Assembly (NCBI GenBank): GCA_902786265.1
Contig: CADACE010000018.1
Location: 18,191-82,190, forward strand
Direction: 5' to 3'
DNA length: 64,000 nucleotides
From: an uncultured Chloroflexota bacterium
GTDB taxonomy: Bacteria > Chloroflexota > Anaerolineae > Anaerolineales > Anaerolineaceae
In this document: positions 48,837 through 55,627 of the stretch, piece after piece
Numbering within the stretch: position 1 is the stretch's first letter
Layout of the letters: each line of letters begins with the position of its first letter
Notes under the pieces: generated by a model
Told to the model about the DNA's origin: nothing
The model's database searches: none
The model's input: the letters and a program-made list of their open reading frames with translations, nothing else
Program-made: the position numbers and the translations under genes

Positions 48837-50312
48837 CTATGCGGTGACCGGTGCGTAACGTTCGGAACCGATAGTTTTCATCATGAACTTATACGGATCC
48901 AGTTCGTTCTGCATCACCATGCCGAAGATGCGCGGAGAGCATCCGCTGACCAGCGCCACGCCCTGTTCGTTCATTTTTACCGGGACCTGTTCCTGCCGGC
49001 TCTGGACATTCCAGAACACGACCTGGGGCAGCCGGTAGCCATGCGAGGCGTAGAGCTCTTTTGCATATTCAAAGTTTGTCTTGCCGGCATCCTGGGTGCA
49101 GATATTGAACTCCATATCCGAAATGATATAAAGCGTCTCCGGCATCTCCGACTGCGGCAGTCCGTTTTTGACTGCGGCAGTCAGGATCAGTTCAAATACC
49201 TTCTGGATGTTGGTATCGGCGACTTCATTGAAGCTTTTGCAATACCGCACCCGTTCCGTCAGATCTTTGCCTTTGATTTCCACCAGCTTCGGGTTTGTCG
49301 AGAAGGTGATGAAGTGGTCATGGAACAGGCCTGTGTTCCGTTCGGCGAAATATATGCCCAGGGACAAAGCGACATCACACGGACGGGGATTTCCGAATCC
49401 ATACATGGAGCCGGAGCCGTCGATCACGACCAGCGCGTTGCGTCCGTCGGTGAAATCTTCCAGCGCCTTCCAGGTCACATCCAGGCTTTTCCGTTCCTTT
49501 GTATCCGATGTGGTCATGGCGGAACGGACCAGTTCATAAGGCAGCAGCGTTCCGGTGTGGAGCGTAGCTTCACCTTTTTCGACACTGTTCAGATATTCAC
49601 TGTAGCGCTCACCGTCATTGCGGTTGAAAGCCTTGCGGTATTTGAACATCGCCTTGGAAGGCTGCTTGGAATAATCGAAGGTGTAATCCTTTTCCCGCAG
49701 GTTGTTTTCCAAAATTTTGATCTCGGCACGCAGCGCGCTCAATGCTTTGCGGTATTGTGCGCTGTTCATGCCCATCGCGGCTGCGATGATCTGGGCCTGT
49801 TTTTTTGTTTCTTCAGAAGAGGCGTTCACGGACGGCAGCCATTTTGCCATCAGAGAGACCTGCTCTCCGGCTTCCAGTGCGGCCAGGTCGGCGGAAAGCT
49901 GTTCCTTGATAAAGGCAAGAGCGTCCGCTTCGCAGGGGGTTCCCAACAGCTCCAGCAGGTCGTCCCAGCGTCCGTATTCAGGGATCAGAGCGATGTTTTT
50001 GCGGACACTTTCGGGCTCCAGTGCAGCCAGTGCCGAAAAAATCACGCGGAAGACCCGCCGTTCCCCCAGACCTCCGCGGATATCGCGGGCGTAGAAGAGG
50101 ATCTTCATGGCAATATCCCGGTCTTCTGCCCAGGCTTTGATAAAGCGGCGGACAATATCCTCATCATTCGCGCTGCGCAGCGCGCCGATCGATCCGAACA
50201 GGTCCACACATTCCGAGCCGGAACTGCGGTATGTCACTGCGCCGTTTTCTGTCAGGGTTTTGTTTGCTTCTTCTTTCAAAGCGTCTAAAAAATTTTTTAT
50301 AGATTTGAACAT
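48837..50312 (-). CDS. Ro60-like RNA-binding protein (DUF2828/TROVE-vWA)
   Basis: A 491-residue protein starting at ATG 50312, nine bases after AAAGGAGG. Residues 1-270 are helical and TROVE/HEAT-like (ILFYARDIRGGLGERRVFR, YGRWDDLLELLG, WLPSVNASS, LREKDYTFDYSKQPSKAMFKYRKAF). Residues 290-470 are a von Willebrand A domain with an intact MIDAS D298-x-S300-x-S302 (VVIDGSGSMYG). The layout, helical ring plus vWA, is that of Ro60/Rsr, which binds Y RNAs and misfolded RNA. The DUF2828 label is from recalled motifs. An array of tRNA-like and Y-like RNAs lies immediately upstream on the same strand, which strongly suggests they are partners. Confidence 0.85.
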   Translation of the reverse strand: MFKSIKNFLDALKEEANKTLTENGAVTYRSSGSECVDLFGSIGALRSANDEDIVRRFIKAWAEDRDIAMKILFYARDIRGGLGERRVFRVIFSALAALEPESVRKNIALIPEYGRWDDLLELLGTPCEADALAFIKEQLSADLAALEAGEQVSLMAKWLPSVNASSEETKKQAQIIAAAMGMNSAQYRKALSALRAEIKILENNLREKDYTFDYSKQPSKAMFKYRKAFNRNDGERYSEYLNSVEKGEATLHTGTLLPYELVRSAMTTSDTKERKSLDVTWKALEDFTDGRNALVVIDGSGSMYGFGNPRPCDVALSLGIYFAERNTGLFHDHFITFSTNPKLVEIKGKDLTERVRYCKSFNEVADTNIQKVFELILTAAVKNGLPQSEMPETLYIISDMEFNICTQDAGKTNFEYAKELYASHGYRLPQVVFWNVQSRQEQVPVKMNEQGVALVSGCSPRIFGMVMQNELDPYKFMMKTIGSERYAPVTA

Positions 50313-50349
50313 GGAAATTGTCCTCCTTTCATCAGTTTTCCATGAAAAC

Positions 50350-50422
50350 AAGGCACAAGGGATTGCTCCCCGGATCCAAAAATTAGTGGCTTATGGTCTA
50401 TTTTTTTTGCTGTATGTGCCTT
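50350..50422 (-). ncRNA. Array 2 unit U1, short Y-like stem in the Ro60-like gene leader
   Basis: 73 nt. Ends AAGGCACA/TGTGCCTT pair, and the 5' internal strand TACAGCAA matches the other array-2 stems. The loop holds no tRNA module. It lies 38 bp before the start codon, so it would be in the 5' leader if the gene is read from upstream. Confidence 0.55.
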
Positions 50423-50432
50423 TCAAAAAATC

Positions 50433-50527
50433 AAAGCGCGGTTTGGTTTTTCACATGTATACCGTTTATCAGACGGTGCATTGCGGGTCTCGCCTAAGGC
50501 AGCGATAAAACTTGCGGTACGCGCTTT
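50433..50527 (-). ncRNA. Array 2 unit U2, Y-like stem with degenerate cap
   Basis: 95 nt. Outer stem AAAGCGCG/CGCGCTTT, internal TACCGCAA, inner GTTTT/AAAAC. The cap contains hairpins such as ACCGT/ACGGT but no recognisable T loop, so the tRNA module has decayed or been replaced. Confidence 0.55.
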
Positions 50528-50533
50528 TAATTG

Positions 50534-50612
50534 TCAATGCGGGATTCGAACCCACACCTTATTTACCTGCCCCGGTTCCTTCATAAATAAGGCTTTTCCG
50601 TCAAAAACCGAC
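50534..50612 (-). ncRNA. Array 2 tRNA-like element T1
   Basis: T arm GTGGG/CCCGC around TTCGAAT and a 9-bp hairpin CCTTATTTA/TAAATAAGG with an 18-nt loop where the anticodon arm should be. No matching acceptor or D stem is visible, and there is no Y stem around it. Confidence 0.5.
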
Positions 50613-50628
50613 AGTTTACAAAAAAAAC

Positions 50629-50743
50629 AAGGCACATTTTTTTTACCTGCTCTGCCAACTGAGCTAAGTGTCCTGAGACACTACAGGAATCGAACCTGTG
50701 ACACGGGGTTTTACAGACCGAAAATAATTGCTGTCTGTGCCTT
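50629..50743 (-). ncRNA. Array 2 unit U3, permuted tRNA module
   Basis: 115 nt. Outer stem AAGGCACA/TGTGCCTT, internal GACAGCAA, inner A/T-rich stem. The cap is permuted: loop CTGTAAA (GTA, Tyr-like), T arm ACAGG/CCTGT around TTCGATT, acceptor AGTGTC/GACACT closed by TCAG, then D arm GCTC/GAGC. Same topology as units B, D, F and H of array 1. Confidence 0.78.
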
Positions 50744-50744
50744 T

Positions 50745-50808
50745 AGATGTTCCCGCGGGAATCGAACCCGCTGCGGCATTTCAACTCATGCCGCCTTTCC
50801 CGATGAAA
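50745..50808 (-). ncRNA. Array 2 tRNA-like element T2
   Basis: Hairpin GCGGCAT/ATGCCGC with loop GAGTTGAA followed by T arm GCGGG/CCCGC around TTCGATT. D arm and a clear acceptor stem are missing. Confidence 0.5.
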
Positions 50809-50830
50809 GCAAGGACTTTATTGAATAAAC

Positions 50831-50965
50831 AAAGCGCTGTTTGTTGCTTTGGCGCGTCTGCCAGATTCCGCCACATCCGCGAAGTTCGCGGATGGCAGGA
50901 TTTGAACCTGCACTCGGATAAACCGAACCATCCCCCTTAGATCGCATAATTGCTGCCAGCGCTTT
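50831..50965 (-). ncRNA. Array 2 unit U4, permuted tRNA-Leu-like module
   Basis: 135 nt. Outer stem AAAGCGCT/AGCGCTTT, internal GGCAGCAA. The cap is a class II tRNA in permuted order. First come the long variable arm GGAT/ATCC, T arm GCAGG/CCTGC around TTCAAAT, and acceptor ATCCGCGA/TCGCGGAT closed by three bases. Then GTGGCGGAATCTGGCAGACG follows, a typical tRNA-Leu D region. Confidence 0.8.
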
Positions 50966-50968
50966 TAG

Positions 50969-51024
50969 AAGTCTGTGTGGAAGTCGAATCCACCGCTTAT
51001 TATTGATAAGCTTCCCTTCAGACC
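50969..51024 (-). ncRNA. Array 2 tRNA-like element T3, D-armless
   Basis: Compact: GTCTG/CAGAC ends pair, then hairpin GCTTAT/ATAAGC, then T arm GTGGA/TCCAC around TTCGACT. There is no D arm. First element in transcription order. Confidence 0.5.
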
Positions 51025-51058
51025 CTGTGGGAAGTAGTTCCTCATTCTCTTGATTAAC

Positions 51059-51064
51059 ATTATA
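51059..51064 (-). promoter_or_regulatory. Candidate -10 box for array 2
   Basis: TATAAT on the minus strand, about 35 bp before T3. No other array-2 unit has its own -10 box, so T3-U4-T2-U3-T1-U2-U1 and the Ro60-like gene may share one primary transcript. The -35 region is weak. Confidence 0.5.
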
Positions 51065-51159
51065 TCGGGAATAGCAAAAAAGTTTCCATATAAAGCAATG
51101 TGGTGACAAATGTCATGGAAATAGTATGACATTTGTCAGTCTGCTCTGCTTACTACCTA

Positions 51160-51335
51160 CATCTTGTCACCTAAAACCTGCCCCCTGAACCCTGCTTCAT
51201 CCTATATCCTGCTGCCTAAACCCTATAACCTATCGCCTATCGCCTATAAGCTATAAGCTATAAGCTATAAACTATAAACTATAAACTATAAACCACTATC
51301 CCCCATAGCCTATCGCCTATTCCCTATTCCCTGAA
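51160..51335. repeat. Text-like repeat block
   Basis: CCTAAACCCTATAACC, then GCCTATC units, AAGCTAT times three, ACTATAA times four, and CCCTATTCC units. Same family as 46776-46911. It ends beside the MazG-like stop. Confidence 0.75.
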
Positions 51336-51337
51336 AA

Positions 51338-51658
51338 TCACAGCTCCGAATACTTATTACTCCGCCCCTTTGCCTTTTCCACTGGATACTTCGCTTCATT
51401 CTTCGTCATTTTTGCGTTGACGATCTCATCGGCATCCAACCCTAATTTGTCCAGCATGTCCTGGCAGTAGACAATGACGTCCGCCAGTTCCTCTTTGACG
51501 TGCTCAACGTCGTAGTCGTTATCATTCCACTGGAAGCATTCCAGCAATTCATTCGCTTCAATGGAAATGCTCTTGGCCAGATTTGCCGGGGAATGGAACT
51601 GATCCCAGTCCCGGTCCTCCGTGAATTTTCGTATTCGATCGATAGTCTCCTGTTTCAT
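51338..51658 (-). CDS. MazG-like nucleotide pyrophosphohydrolase
   Basis: A 106-residue all-helical protein. ATG 51658 follows AGGGAG. DQFHSPANLAKSISIEANELLECFQW has the EExxE-type acidic helix of the RS21-C6/MazG-like group. The second acidic motif is VKEELADVIVYCQDMLDKL (E..D), typical of dCTPase-like house-cleaning enzymes that hydrolyse non-canonical NTPs to NMP and pyrophosphate. Single gene, flanked by repeats. Confidence 0.88.
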   Translation of the reverse strand: MKQETIDRIRKFTEDRDWDQFHSPANLAKSISIEANELLECFQWNDNDYDVEHVKEELADVIVYCQDMLDKLGLDADEIVNAKMTKNEAKYPVEKAKGRSNKYSEL

Positions 51659-51783
51659 AGCTGCTCCCTGATAGTAAGTCTGAGCCAATTATACCGTACG
51701 GCGAGATTTTCCCGCAGCGTACCTGCGTAAAATCTGTCCCCTTCCTCGATTCGTGCGCCGCTGAATAGACGGGAAAGGTACAT

Positions 51784-51893
51784 CATCACCTGATACAATG
51801 TGTACCGCCGCGCAGCAGGCGAAGCTCCTGCTCCGAATCAATAGGCGCAGCCTGTTCCTTACGGTGCAGGTCAGTCTCAGGTGACGGTGTACC
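51784..51893. repeat. Palindromic element, diverged copy 3
   Basis: CACCTGATACAATGTGTACCG followed by CGCGCAGCAGG matches the left half of the element at 48589. The right half is replaced by unrelated sequence, with only TCTCAGGTGAC left. The remainder of 51659-52146 contains repeats, no gene. Confidence 0.6.
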
Positions 51894-51990
51894 GCTCCTA
51901 ACCGAAGGGTGATATGTACCCATTATCAGAGATAGGGACGGTTTCGCGGCAGCGGAACTGTCCTCCCGCATCGCAGGAAGAGCGCCTAAA

Positions 51991-52017
51991 GGGGACTGGA
52001 CCGAAGGGCCTGTACCC
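51991..52017. repeat. 27-bp exact repeat, copy 1
   Basis: A 27-bp word beginning GGGGACTGGACCGAAGGG occurs identically at 55105-55131. It lies in a decayed intergenic stretch on both sides. Confidence 0.85.
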
Positions 52018-52146
52018 CAATAAACGAAGATTGAGCGTTCGTTCCATGATAGGTAAAGTCTGAAAACCCGCTTTGAAGCCAAAATAGGCGCCCATTCTTC
52101 GATGCGTGAGGACGGTTCCCCTCGTGCCTCGGGCGAACCATCCCCG

Positions 52147-53649
52147 TTAACTGAATTGCGTGAGGATGCGGCGCATATCGGCAGCCTGGTCGGGGTATAT
52201 CTCACCGAAGTCAGGGTCGTGGGCAAGGTAACAGATCTCATCGGTTGTAAAGATGACTTTGCCGTCCTCGTTGTCTGCGCTCCGCGCGAAGGCGTGTCGC
52301 AGGACCTCCAGATAAAACGGACCATCGACAGACCCGGTGGAGAGACCCGGAGGATCATCCCCCGGCCGACCGATTTCGTGTATCTGTTTATTCCCGACGG
52401 GCTCAGAGAAAATGCCGGGTGATTCTTCGACCTCCGCTCTTTCCGGATTATCCGGCTTCCCGGATAGCCCTATTTCGGAACTGCTCTGTTCCAAATTATC
52501 TGTTGATACTTCGTGTATCAGTTCCTTCCTTCCGAGATCATCTCCGGTCACTTCATTCGAATCACCGGGGGAGAGATCCCGCTCCGGAAGGCTGCCGTGC
52601 GATTCTTTGTCTTCCGTGTTTTCCCTTTCGGGATCGTCCGTCTTCGCTTCCTCGGTTCGGGTTTCCAGATCATCCGTTATTCCGGAAGTTTCTGCTTCAG
52701 AAGTTTTCTCTTCCGCCGGACTGTTCACTGTTTCCGTTACGGATCTGCTGTTTTTCGCTTCCTCTGTCATGATTTCCGGAGTTTTCGTTTCACAAGTCTT
52801 CTCTTCCGGTTCCGATATATGGTCTTCGGAGTTCACAATTCCGAATTCCGCATTCCGCATTCCGCATTCTGCATTGGATAAAGTCCCGAGGACATTCCTG
52901 CGGCTGCCGGAGGAGCTTTTCGATCCGTCCAGAGAAGAAAGCGCGCTCGGAGCGCCGATCGCCGCCGGTTCAAAAAGCGCGGCAACATCCGGCAGCGCAT
53001 GCCCATGATTCAAAGCAGATTTCGTATCCGGTAATGATTCCGAATTCCGCATTCCGCCTTCCGAATTTTCTGAACCCTGAATCCTGAATCCTGAATCCTT
53101 ACTGATCCCTGATACCCGGCCCCTGACCCCTGACGCGAGTTTGTCCCTCGTCTTATACAGCCGCAGCAGCAGGTTCGTCCAGCTCAGCTGATTGATGAGC
53201 AGTCGTTCGCTGATCTCCGGATGAGACTTTGCCGTCTGGATCACGCCAAGATAGCTCTTGCGGAAATGGTAAGAGGAGACGCTGATGAGCTCCCCGATCT
53301 GCATCGGAGCCCGGGAGAGGTCCTCACCCCGATTGTGCAGGGTGACCAGACCGCGTCCCATGGTCATGACGCCTTTCATCACCAGTTTGGAGAGATCTGT
53401 AAACCGTTTGGAAAAATAATTGGCTTTCTTCGCCTCGTCGATCCAGGTCACCAGGGAATTATAGGCGAAGCCCATGATCTGGCGGGGATCGACATCCTGG
53501 GAAGCGAAGGGATCGACCACATCGGCCGGCAGCGGAGCCATGGCGAGGATCTCCCGTTCATGCGGCATGACCGCGCCGGCATAAAGCGAATACAGCGCGT
53601 CTTTGTACATCATGCTGAACGTTGGATTATCGAACGGGTTTACTGCCAT
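52147..53649 (-). CDS. Unknown protein with ordered N-terminus and repeat-derived acidic linker
   Basis: A 500-residue protein with AAAGGAG before ATG 53649. Residues 1-175 look folded and helical (FTDLSKLVMKGVMTMGRGLVTLHNRG, LLINQLSWTNLLLRLYK); I do not recognise them. Residues 175-440 are low-complexity, rich in Glu, Ser and Thr. They include SGFRIQGSENSEGGMRNSES and AECGMRNAEFGIVNSE, which are translations of the same text-like DNA repeats seen between genes. Residues 440-500 are ordered again (VIFTTDEICYLAHDPDFGEIYPDQ). No signal or TM. Function unknown. Confidence 0.7.
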   Translation of the reverse strand: MAVNPFDNPTFSMMYKDALYSLYAGAVMPHEREILAMAPLPADVVDPFASQDVDPRQIMGFAYNSLVTWIDEAKKANYFSKRFTDLSKLVMKGVMTMGRGLVTLHNRGEDLSRAPMQIGELISVSSYHFRKSYLGVIQTAKSHPEISERLLINQLSWTNLLLRLYKTRDKLASGVRGRVSGISKDSGFRIQGSENSEGGMRNSESLPDTKSALNHGHALPDVAALFEPAAIGAPSALSSLDGSKSSSGSRRNVLGTLSNAECGMRNAEFGIVNSEDHISEPEEKTCETKTPEIMTEEAKNSRSVTETVNSPAEEKTSEAETSGITDDLETRTEEAKTDDPERENTEDKESHGSLPERDLSPGDSNEVTGDDLGRKELIHEVSTDNLEQSSSEIGLSGKPDNPERAEVEESPGIFSEPVGNKQIHEIGRPGDDPPGLSTGSVDGPFYLEVLRHAFARSADNEDGKVIFTTDEICYLAHDPDFGEIYPDQAADMRRILTQFS

Positions 53650-53675
53650 GTTGTTTAGCTCCTTTCAGTCGCAGG

Positions 53676-53880
53676 AAATAGGGTGTGAAGGGGTTAGGGT
53701 TTAGGGTGTAGGGTATAGGGGAAATAGGAAGCGGCTTCGCCGCATCTTTATTCCAATTACGATCCACCAATCACTGATCACCGACAACCGGCCACCGATC
53801 ACAAAGAACCAGCCACCAGTCACCAACCTTTTCACCTTTCACCTTTCACTTTTCACCTTAATTACACCTTTCACTTTAAT
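53676..53880. repeat. Text-like repeat block upstream of the unknown gene
   Basis: Two parts: GGGTTAGGGTTTAGGGTGTAG units, then ACCAATCACTGATCACC and TTTCACCTTTCACC units. Same style as the other blocks. Confidence 0.75.
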
Positions 53881-53939
53881 CCCGCCTCCGTTTCTTACTT
53901 CTTATTTCACAAAAGAGTCTACCCCGGAATTAAAAAAAA

Positions 53940-54230
53940 GAAAACCGGCAATGTTGTCGGTTGACAAAACGCAAAAAATATGGTAGCGAAATAGAACAAA
54001 GAAGGAAGGAGTACAACAGCACGGCGTGGTCGGCTCTCTCGCTGCCGCTGTGCCGGCACGAGAGAACCGCACTTCCGTGCGTCCCTGGGTTAGGCCCACT
54101 GGACCACTAGCCTGGCATGACAGGCAGTGTGTAGGGCAGGTGCATTTCAGCGGACGGATCAAAACTACAGGAATGTGCTTTCCTAAAAAGATTTTCCCAT
54201 ATGGGAACCGGCTCTGAACCTGTAAAGAGC
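53940..54230. other. Structured intergenic stretch, no gene
   Basis: GC-rich inverted repeats, e.g. GGCTCTCTCG/CGAGAGAACC and CCGCACTTCCGTGCG. Pieces recur near 55192 (CGCACATATGTGCGTCCCTG). A possible stem, AACCGGCTC/GAGCCGGTT, lies near 54207-54236. Probably decayed repeat elements or an unrecognised RNA. Confidence 0.4.
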
Positions 54231-54360
54231 CGGTTTCCGTTCGGTTTATATTGTTGTTATCATCATAAAATGCTTGTTCCCTGTATGTTCTGAACAATTC
54301 CATATGAACAATTGATAAATCTGAAATATCATGACATAATGTTTATTTGTGATACAATAT

Positions 54361-54377
54361 AGTTGACAATGTAAACT
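54361..54377. promoter_or_regulatory. Candidate toxin-antitoxin operator/promoter
   Basis: AGTTGACAATGTAAACT is an imperfect 17-bp palindrome containing TTGACA, 29 bp before the antitoxin start. It fits autorepression by the DinJ-type antitoxin. Confidence 0.5.
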
Positions 54378-54405
54378 AAATAGCAAGTATATAAGGAGAT
54401 GTGTG

Positions 54406-54687
54406 ATGTCTGCGGTTCAAACACAAATCAGAATTGATTCAGAAGTGAAAAAACAAGTGACAGAATTGTTTGATTCTCTCGGTCTGGATATGTCCGGTGC
54501 GGTGAACCTGTTCCTGCGTCAATGCCTTTACCATGACGGTCTGCCATTTGAAGTTAAAAGACCCCGCCTGAGCAAAGAAACCCTGGAGACGATTGCCGAG
54601 GCTAAACGAATCGCCAAAGATCCCAATGTGAAAGGATATAACACATTCGAATCATTAAAAGCTGCTCTGGAATCAGACGATGAGTAA
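54406..54687 (+). CDS. dinJ: RelB/DinJ-family antitoxin
   Basis: A 93-residue protein. The N-terminal ribbon-helix-helix is TQIRIDSEVKKQVTELFDSLGLDMSGAVNLFLRQ, the DNA-binding fold of DinJ. The C-terminal part (LSKETLETIAEAKRIAKD) wraps the toxin. ATG 54406 is seven bases after AAGGAG. It overlaps the toxin gene by 8 bp. It would neutralise the toxin and repress the operon. Confidence 0.9.
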   Translation: MSAVQTQIRIDSEVKKQVTELFDSLGLDMSGAVNLFLRQCLYHDGLPFEVKRPRLSKETLETIAEAKRIAKDPNVKGYNTFESLKAALESDDE

Positions 54688-54964
54688 ATATACGGTCAAA
54701 TTTACAAAGAAATTCAAAAAGAGTTACAAAAAACTCAGTCGCAGCGGGGCGAATATTGGTTTGCTCGATGAAGTCATTAAGAAACTTCAGAATGGAGAAA
54801 AACTTGAGAAAAAATACAGGGATCATGAATTGATCGGAAATTTTGCCGGCTTCAGAGAATGCCACATCGAATTTGATTGGGTACTTGTTTATTATTACGA
54901 GGATGACGTTCTTGTCCTGACTTTATTTGATACGGGAAGTCATGTGGATGTATTAGGGCTGTGA
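54680..54964 (+). CDS. yafQ: YafQ-type ribosome-dependent mRNA endonuclease toxin
   Basis: A 94-residue RelE-superfamily toxin. The catalytic set of E. coli YafQ (H50, H63, D67, W68, H87) is readable here as H49, H62, D66, W67 and H88 (DHELIGNF, RECHIEFDW, GSHVDVL), so it should be active. It cuts mRNA in the ribosomal A site. It overlaps the antitoxin stop (ATGAGTAA), a standard coupling. Confidence 0.92.
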   Translation: MSKYTVKFTKKFKKSYKKLSRSGANIGLLDEVIKKLQNGEKLEKKYRDHELIGNFAGFRECHIEFDWVLVYYYEDDVLVLTLFDTGSHVDVLGL

Positions 54965-55627
54965 GCTTTATTGGTGCCCGGAATTTCACGATTCAGTGCC
55001 TGTCAGGTGCCGCGGGATCGTTTCTCTCCGGCGTGCTTCAGCGTGTCCGGGTGAAATGATCCCCCTGCGACGCTTGTGCACGGGGATCCTGTGCCTGTTC
55101 ACCCGGGGACTGGACCGAAGGGCCTGTACCCGATTCCCGGTTCACTGCGGCACATCCCGGCAGGCGGAGCTGCCGTGAAACCGGCACCGGAGAAACGCAC
55201 ATATGTGCGTCCCTGAGGAAAAAGCCAAACATCTCCCGATGATCATCGGACGACCGGTGCCGCATACCAGTGCAGTTCTGCTGTTTCGGCTGTGAAGCAT
55301 CAGCAGAGTTGACCAGGTTGTGCTTCATCCTAAAGAACGAAGCACGTCGTGGCCGGGTCTCTTGCTGCCGTGCAGGCGGCACAGCGAAGCAATGATTGCG
55401 AAGCTTCTGATCTGCATATAAGCACAGCCATTTACGAAGATCGAACAGATTTTATTCATTTTCACAGCAATCATAAACAAAACCACGTTTATCTCCTTAT
55501 TTTATGATAAAGTTATTATTGTACAGCTGACCGGGATCAGCAAAGGTGTAATTCAACGGTAATAACGACAAAATTGGGACACGTGAACATTGTGCATCTG
55601 TTCCATTCAGAGTGAGGAAATGAAACC
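54965..55627. other. Intergenic region with decayed repeats
   Basis: Holds the second copy of the 27-bp word (55105-55131), CGCAC/GTGCG hairpins near 55192, and a weak tRNA D-arm-like piece GTAATTCAACGGTAATAAC near 55550. I see no gene. Confidence 0.5.
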
